Source: Comamonadaceae bacterium (GTDB lineage: Bacteria > Pseudomonadota > Gammaproteobacteria > Burkholderiales > Burkholderiaceae_C). From it: a stretch of 32,003 bases of DNA. Location: assembly GCA_947447235.1 (NCBI GenBank), contig CANFJA010000004.1, positions 1 through 32,003 of the forward strand, in the 5' to 3' direction. Below the pieces are notes generated by a model. That model had not been told where the DNA came from and did not search any database. It saw nothing but the letters and a program-made list of their open reading frames with translations. Position numbers and translations under genes: made by a program. Shown piece after piece: positions 26,299 to 32,003 of the stretch; within the stretch, counting starts at the first letter, position 1; each line of letters opens with the position of its first letter.

Positions 26299-27030
26299 AT
26301 GGCATTTTTTAAGTTTCGATTGCCCAGCCAAACCGAAGGCGATGCACAGGGCAATTTCAGCAATGCACCGGCACAAAGTGTGGATGCCTTGAGACGTCGT
26401 GCACGTCATCGCTTGATTGGCGCTTCGTTGCTGGTGTTGGTGGCCGTGGTGGGTTTTCCCTTGTTGTTTGACACCCAGCCTCGTCCTGTGTCGGTTGACA
26501 TTGCGGTGGTCATTCCTGAGCGTGCCACCAGCAAGCCCCTGGTGGCTAATCCCGCATCGACCAAGCTACCTTTGGCCGCAAGCTCTGGCCTAGACCCCAA
26601 AGAAGAAGTGGTGGCTGCGCCTAAGACAGAGAGCAAATCGCAAGCGCCGGTTGCTGCTGTGGTGCCAGTGACCAAACCAGAGGCCAAACCGGCCGAGGCT
26701 AAACCAGACAACAAGACAGAAGGCAAGGCTGAAGCGAAACCCGAGCCCAAAGCAGAAGCCTCTGCTGCCAAGCCAGACGCTTCCGACAGCAAGGACACAG
26801 CCCCCAGATTTGTGGTTCAAGTCGGCGCCTTCTCTGAAGAGAGCAAAGCACGCGACGTGCGCGCCAAGCTTGAAAAGGCAGGCTTCAAAACCTACACCCA
26901 TGTGGCCGAAACCAAAGAAGGCAAACGCACGCGCGTGCGCGTGGGCCCTTTTGGCAGTCGCGATGAGGCCGATAAAGCGGCCCAAAAGATCAAGCAACTG
27001 CAATTGCAGCCTGCTGTCTTGAGTCTGTGA
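26299..27030 (+). CDS. SPOR domain-containing protein (DedD-like)
   Basis: Single TM, Lys/Pro/Ala-rich linker, C-terminal SPOR FVVQVGAFSEESKARDVRAKLEKAGFKTYTHV...RVRVGPFGSRDEADKAAQKIK. Confidence 0.9.
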   Translation: MAFFKFRLPSQTEGDAQGNFSNAPAQSVDALRRRARHRLIGASLLVLVAVVGFPLLFDTQPRPVSVDIAVVIPERATSKPLVANPASTKLPLAASSGLDPKEEVVAAPKTESKSQAPVAAVVPVTKPEAKPAEAKPDNKTEGKAEAKPEPKAEASAAKPDASDSKDTAPRFVVQVGAFSEESKARDVRAKLEKAGFKTYTHVAETKEGKRTRVRVGPFGSRDEADKAAQKIKQLQLQPAVLSL

Positions 27031-27524
27031 TGCCGACGGTTTCCGCGGTCGACTGGATTTTTCTGGCCGTCCTGGGCCTGTCTGCTTTGCTGGGTTTGTG
27101 GCGCGGCCTGGTGCAAGAGGTCTTGTCCCTCGCAGGTTGGGTGCTTGCTTTTTTTGTGGCACCAATGTATGCGCCAGCTGCGGCCAACTGGTTGCCCATG
27201 TCTGGCAGCAGCGACATGTTGCGTTATGCAGCTGGCTTTGTGCTCGTGTTCGTGGCTGTGTTGATAGCCACAGCGTTGGTCAGTTGGATGATCAAAAAAT
27301 TAGTCTCTGCAGTTGGACTAGGCCCCTTGGACCGATTGCTGGGCAGCGGATTTGGACTCTTGCGAGGCTTGGTGCTGTTGTTGGCTGTGACGGTGGTGGT
27401 GTGCATGACGCCATTGCGTGACAACGAATCTTGGCAAAGCGCCCAAGGTACACCTTGGCTGCAACAGACATTGAATGCGTTGAAGCCGGTGTTGCCGGTG
27501 GATTTCAGAAAGTTTTTACCCTGA
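27030..27524 (+). CDS. cvpA: CvpA family protein
   Basis: VDWIFLAVLGLSALLGLWRGLVQEVLSLAGWVLAFFVAPMYAP; sits immediately upstream of purF. Confidence 0.92.
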   Translation: MPTVSAVDWIFLAVLGLSALLGLWRGLVQEVLSLAGWVLAFFVAPMYAPAAANWLPMSGSSDMLRYAAGFVLVFVAVLIATALVSWMIKKLVSAVGLGPLDRLLGSGFGLLRGLVLLLAVTVVVCMTPLRDNESWQSAQGTPWLQQTLNALKPVLPVDFRKFLP

Positions 27525-27537
27525 CTGGGCTTGAAAT

Positions 27538-29052
27538 ATGTGTGGAATCGTCGGCGTTGTCAGCAACGCACCTGTCAATCAGCTGATTTATGACGCTTTG
27601 CTGCTTTTGCAGCACCGTGGTCAAGACGCGGCTGGCATCGTGACCCAGTTGGACCGTAAATTTTTCATGCACAAAGCCAAGGGCATGGTGCGTGATGTCT
27701 TTCGCACCCGTAACATGCGCGCCCTGCCTGGCAACAACGGCTTGGGGCAAGTGCGCTACCCCACGGCGGGCAATGCCTACAGCGAAGAAGAAGCACAACC
27801 GTTTTACGTCAACGCACCATTTGGTCTGGTGCTGGTGCACAACGGCAATTTGACCAATGCGCACGCCCTCAAAGCGGAGTTGTTTTCAGAAGATCACCGC
27901 CACATCAACACCGAGAGCGACTCTGAGGTGTTGCTCAACGTGCTGGCGCACGAGTTGGAAAAAACCACGCGTGGCTTGCCTTTGACTCCCGGCGATGTGT
28001 TTGAAGCCGTGCGCAGGGCACACCGGCGCATCAAGGGCTCGTATGCGGTCATCGCTTTGATCTCGGGTCATGGGGTGCTGGCTTTTCGCGATCCATTTGG
28101 CATTCGCCCTTTGTGCATTGGGCGCGGCAAAGATGGCACGATCATGGTGGCCAGTGAGTCGGTGGCACTCGAGGGCACTGGCCATCGGCTAGAGCGCGAT
28201 TTGGCTCCTGGCGAAGCAGTCTTCATCACGGACGATGGGCAAGCTCACTTTCAGCAATGCGCCGATACGCCTCAGCTCAAGCCGTGTATTTTTGAGTATG
28301 TGTACTTGGCCCGTCCCGACTCCACTCTGGACGGCATCTCTGTTTATCAAGCGCGTTTGAACTTGGGCGAATCCTTGGCCAAGCGCGTGGTCTCCACGGT
28401 GCCGCCCAATGACATTGATGTGATCATTCCCATCCCAGAGTCGAGCCGTCCCAGTGCCACGCAGTTGGCGCATTTGCTGGGCGTGCCGTATCGCGAAGGA
28501 TTTGTCAAAAACCGCTACGTCGGTCGAACCTTCATCATGCCGGGGCAGGGCGTGCGAAAAAAATCTGTACGCCAAAAGCTCAACGTGATTGCGAGTGAAT
28601 TCAAAGGCCGCAATGTGTTGCTGGTGGACGACTCGATCGTGCGCGGCACCACCAGCCGCGAGATTGTGCAAATGGCACGTGATGCTGGTGCACGCAAGGT
28701 CTACATGGCCAGTGCTGCGCCACCGGTGCGTTTTCCCAATGTGTATGGCATTGACATGCCCACGCCCGAAGAGTTGGTGGCGCACAACCGCACCATTGAC
28801 GAAGTGCGTGAATTGATCGGATGCGATGCCTTGATTTACCAAGACGTGGACGCGATGAAGCAGGCTGTGCTCAGCGCTGCTGCGCCTGGAGCTCCTAAGC
28901 TCGATGGTTTTGATGCATCGTGCTTTGATGGTGTGTACGTGACTGGCGACATTTCGTCGCTAGACATTGTGCGATTGAACGAAAAACGCGTCGGTCAAGA
29001 AGATGGCGCTGAAGACAATTCGCGCTTGGCTTTGCCCAACGCCTCGGAGTGA
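27538..29052 (+). CDS. purF: amidophosphoribosyltransferase
   Basis: MCGIVGVVSNAPVNQLIYDALLLLQHRGQDAAGI; PRTase loop VLLVDDSIVRGTTSREIVQMARDAGARKVY. Confidence 0.97.
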   Translation: MCGIVGVVSNAPVNQLIYDALLLLQHRGQDAAGIVTQLDRKFFMHKAKGMVRDVFRTRNMRALPGNNGLGQVRYPTAGNAYSEEEAQPFYVNAPFGLVLVHNGNLTNAHALKAELFSEDHRHINTESDSEVLLNVLAHELEKTTRGLPLTPGDVFEAVRRAHRRIKGSYAVIALISGHGVLAFRDPFGIRPLCIGRGKDGTIMVASESVALEGTGHRLERDLAPGEAVFITDDGQAHFQQCADTPQLKPCIFEYVYLARPDSTLDGISVYQARLNLGESLAKRVVSTVPPNDIDVIIPIPESSRPSATQLAHLLGVPYREGFVKNRYVGRTFIMPGQGVRKKSVRQKLNVIASEFKGRNVLLVDDSIVRGTTSREIVQMARDAGARKVYMASAAPPVRFPNVYGIDMPTPEELVAHNRTIDEVRELIGCDALIYQDVDAMKQAVLSAAAPGAPKLDGFDASCFDGVYVTGDISSLDIVRLNEKRVGQEDGAEDNSRLALPNASE

Positions 29053-29056
29053 CCTG

Positions 29057-30271
29057 ATGAGCCAACACCCTTTACCTGATAACTTGCACATTGACACCCT
29101 GGCCGTGCGTTTAGCGGTCGATCGCAGCCAATATGGCGAAAACTCTGAAGCGCTTTATCTCACCAGCGGCTTTGTTCAGCCTTCGGCTGAAATTTCAGCC
29201 CGTCGCTTTGCTGGCGAAGAAGACGGCTACACCTATGGCCGCACAGGCAACCCCACCGTCAGCAGCTTTGAGATGCGCTTGGCCGCGCTTGAGGGCAGCG
29301 AGGCTGCACTGGCCACCTCGTCGGGCATGTCGTCGGTGATGTTGATGTTGTTCAGCTTGCTCAAAGCAGGGGACCATGTGCTGTATTCGCAGTCGATGTT
29401 TGGCTCCACCATCAAGCTGATTGGGTCGGAATTTGCGCGTTTTGGCGTGGAGTCCACCATGGTGTCGCAAACCGATCTGGCTGCTTGGAAAGCCGCCATT
29501 CGTCCCAACACCAAAATCTTGTTTGCCGAGACGCCCACCAACCCTTTGACCGAGGTGTGCGACATCGCTGCATTGGCAGACTTGGCGCACAACGCGGGCG
29601 CGTTGCTGGCGGTGGACAACTGTTTTGCCACGCCTATTTTGCAGCGACCCATGGGCATGGGCGCCGATATCGTGATGCACTCTGGCACCAAGTATTTGGA
29701 CGGTCAAGGGCGCGTCATGGCAGGTGCTCTGTGTGCCAGTGAAAAGATGGTGCTTGAAAAGTTTTGGCCCGTCATCAGAAACGCCGGCATGGTGCTGTCG
29801 CCATTCAACGCTTGGGTGGTGCTCAAAGGCTTGGAAACACTCAACATTCGCATGCGTGCGCAAAGCGCACGTGCGCATGAGTTGGCGCTCTGGCTTGAGC
29901 AACACCCCCGCGTAGCTCGTGTGTATTACCCTGGGCTGACCAGTCACCCGCAACACGACTTGGCGATGAAACAGATGTCGGGCATGGGTGGCGCTGTGCT
30001 GTCTTTCGATGTCAAAGCTCCCGACCCGCAGACAGCCCGCACGCAGGCCTTTCATGTGCTCGACAGCTTGCGCGTGCTTTCGCTGTGTACCAACTTGGGC
30101 GACACCAAAACATTGTTGACACACCCTGCCAGCACCTCGCACGGCAAACTCTCTGAAGACCAGCGACAAGTTGCAGGCATTGGCCAAGGCTTGATCCGTG
30201 TGGCGGTCGGTTTGGAGCACTTGGACGACCTCAAGGCTGACTTGTTGCGCGGCCTCGATACCCTTGGATGA
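29057..30271 (+). CDS. metZ: O-succinylhomoserine sulfhydrylase
   Basis: Cys/Met PLP family: [53 protein letters not shown]. Confidence 0.93.
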   Translation: MSQHPLPDNLHIDTLAVRLAVDRSQYGENSEALYLTSGFVQPSAEISARRFAGEEDGYTYGRTGNPTVSSFEMRLAALEGSEAALATSSGMSSVMLMLFSLLKAGDHVLYSQSMFGSTIKLIGSEFARFGVESTMVSQTDLAAWKAAIRPNTKILFAETPTNPLTEVCDIAALADLAHNAGALLAVDNCFATPILQRPMGMGADIVMHSGTKYLDGQGRVMAGALCASEKMVLEKFWPVIRNAGMVLSPFNAWVVLKGLETLNIRMRAQSARAHELALWLEQHPRVARVYYPGLTSHPQHDLAMKQMSGMGGAVLSFDVKAPDPQTARTQAFHVLDSLRVLSLCTNLGDTKTLLTHPASTSHGKLSEDQRQVAGIGQGLIRVAVGLEHLDDLKADLLRGLDTLG

Positions 30272-30281
30272 CAAGCTCCGC

Positions 30282-31667
30282 ATGACCAAAATTCGCACCC
30301 GCTTTGCCCCGTCTCCTACGGGCTTTATCCATCTTGGCAATATCCGCTCGGCACTCTATCCGTGGGCGTTTGCTCGCGCCACAGGGGGTGACTTCATATT
30401 GCGCATTGAAGACACCGACCTTGAGCGATCCAACCAAGCCTCGGTGGATGTGATCATCGAAGGCATGGCTTGGTTGGGTCTTGACCACGACGAAGGCCCG
30501 TTCTATCAGATGCAGCGCATGGACCGCTACAAAGAGGTGTTGGCCCAGCTGCAAGCTGCTGGCCAGGTGTACCCCTGCTACATGAGCGTGGCCGAGCTTG
30601 ATGCGTTGCGCGAGCACCAAATGGCCCACAAAGAAAAACCACGATACGACGGCACTTGGCGCCCTGAACCTGGTAAATACTTACCTCCGGTCCCTGAGGG
30701 TGTGCAACCCGTGTTGCGCTTTAAAAATCCGCAAGGCGGTGTCGTGGCTTGGGACGACAAGGTCAAAGGCCGCATTGAAATCAGCAACGACGAGTTAGAC
30801 GACTTGGTCATCGCGCGTCCTGACGGCACACCCACCTACAACTTTTGCGTGGTCGTTGACGACATCGACATGGCCATCACCCACGTCATTCGTGGTGACG
30901 ACCATGTCAACAACACGCCACGCCAAATCAACATCTTCAAAGCCTTGGGCAAAGAACCCCCGGTGTACGCCCACTTGCCCACGGTGCTCAACGAGCAGGG
31001 CGATAAGATGAGCAAGCGCAGTGGTGCCAAAGCGGTCACCCAATACCGTGATGAAGGCTACTTGCCCGACGCCATGGTCAACTACTTGGCTCGTTTGGGG
31101 TGGAGCCATGGCGACGATGAAATTTTCAGCCGCGCCCAATTCTTGGAATGGTTCAATCTTGACCACCTCGGACGCAGTGCTGCCCAGTTTGACGAAGCCA
31201 AGCTGCGTTGGGTCAACGCCCAACACCTCAAGGCCATGGCCGACGATGCGCTGGCGCCATTGGTGCAAACACAATTGGCCAAACGCAACATCAACACCGA
31301 TGAGCGTTTGCCGGCCTTGTGTGGTTTGCTCAAAGACCGTTGTGACACCACGGTGGCATTGGCCGATTGGGTCATGGCTTTTTATGGTGATGTATCACCC
31401 ACAGCCGACGAACTGGCTCAGCACATCCCCCCCACTGTTTTGCCTGCGCTGACCATGTTGCGTGACAAGTTGACGGTCTGCGCTTGGAGCAAAGAGGCGA
31501 TCAGCACTGCCATCAAAGAAGTGTTGGCAGCCACTGGGCTGAAGATGCCGCAGTTGGCCATGCCTGTGCGTGTGTTGGTGATGGGAACCCCACAAACCCC
31601 CTCGCTAGACGCAGTGCTTGCACTGTGCACCCGCGAAAAAGTTTTGCAGCGTTTGCTGGCGCCTTGA
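30282..31667 (+). CDS. gltX: glutamyl-tRNA synthetase
   Basis: [55 protein letters not shown] motif DKMSKRSGA. Confidence 0.96.
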   Translation: MTKIRTRFAPSPTGFIHLGNIRSALYPWAFARATGGDFILRIEDTDLERSNQASVDVIIEGMAWLGLDHDEGPFYQMQRMDRYKEVLAQLQAAGQVYPCYMSVAELDALREHQMAHKEKPRYDGTWRPEPGKYLPPVPEGVQPVLRFKNPQGGVVAWDDKVKGRIEISNDELDDLVIARPDGTPTYNFCVVVDDIDMAITHVIRGDDHVNNTPRQINIFKALGKEPPVYAHLPTVLNEQGDKMSKRSGAKAVTQYRDEGYLPDAMVNYLARLGWSHGDDEIFSRAQFLEWFNLDHLGRSAAQFDEAKLRWVNAQHLKAMADDALAPLVQTQLAKRNINTDERLPALCGLLKDRCDTTVALADWVMAFYGDVSPTADELAQHIPPTVLPALTMLRDKLTVCAWSKEAISTAIKEVLAATGLKMPQLAMPVRVLVMGTPQTPSLDAVLALCTREKVLQRLLAP

Positions 31668-31682
31668 AAAATTGGTTATACT
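31653..31682 (+). promoter_or_regulatory. putative sigma70 promoter of the tRNA cluster
   Basis: TTGCTG, 18-nt spacer, TATACT; ends 20 nt before the tRNA-Ala start and overlaps the gltX 3' end. Confidence 0.5.
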
Positions 31683-31701
31683 CACGGACTCGACACCCGA
31701 T

Positions 31702-31777
<76 letters not shown>

Positions 31778-31812
31778 AACAGGACGTCGAGTTGGTTTAG
31801 TCCACAGGTTAT

Positions 31813-31888
31813 GACCCTATCGTCTAGAGGCCTAGGACATCACCCTTTCACGGTGAGTACCGGGGTTCGAATCCCCGTAGGGTCGCCA
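31813..31888 (+). tRNA. tRNA-Glu(TTC)
   Basis: GACCCTA...CTTTCAC anticodon loop...TAGGGTCGCCA. Confidence 0.95.
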
Positions 31889-31946
31889 AGTTTTGCAACA
31901 CTTGGCTTTGGTGCCACAAGCACTGAAGCAAACGTTGCAACCACGT

Positions 31947-32003
31947 GGAGTGGTAGTTCAGTTGGTTAGAATACCGGCCTGTCACGCCGGGGGTCGCGGG
32001 TTC
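31947..32003 (+). tRNA. tRNA-Asp(GTC), truncated by the window end
   Basis: GGAGTGGTAGTTCAGTTGGTTAGAATACCGGCCTGTCACGCCGGGGGTCGCGGGTTC; anticodon loop CTGTCAC. Confidence 0.93.

Noticed and set aside
29195-30340. 381-aa minus-strand ORF antisense to metZ
   Set aside because: Shadow ORF over a well-supported PLP enzyme; composition not protein-like.

Overview
Chromosomal window from a betaproteobacterium, probably Burkholderiales/Comamonadaceae-like judging from gene content and protein style. Left to right: (i) the start of a urease operon on the minus strand (ureA, a small HupE-like ORF, ureB, 5' part of ureC), divergent from a complete urea ABC transporter operon urtABCDE on the plus strand; (ii) ureD on the minus strand, placed 27 nt downstream of a five-gene minus-strand locus of three voltage-gated-like ion channel proteins, a Cys-containing membrane-anchored protein and a 69-aa single-TM protein; (iii) an NMT1/SsuA-type ABC transporter and an NCS2 nucleobase permease; (iv) a complete type I secretion operon (ABC/HlyD/TolC) with no substrate gene visible; (v) housekeeping genes argG, ppnP, glycine-zipper lipoprotein-like, Spx/ArsC-like, folC, SPOR, cvpA, purF, metZ, gltX; (vi) tRNA-Ala(GGC), tRNA-Glu(TTC) and a truncated tRNA-Asp(GTC). 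The most interesting region is the ion-channel locus (about 7986-12530). One protein appears to be a pore-less voltage-sensor domain fused to a full 6TM K+-type channel (4TM+6TM). The other two carry non-canonical filter motifs (SGWGN, SGYGN), one residue shorter than the K+ signature. All three share a C-terminal DGx[VI][ST]-acidic motif, and the operon has a dyad-in-spacer promoter. Near-consensus sigma54 promoters with NtrC-like sites precede both urtA and the NMT1-type ABC operon, so this part of the window looks like a nitrogen-scavenging region. All assignments come from reading the sequence; no database search was run.
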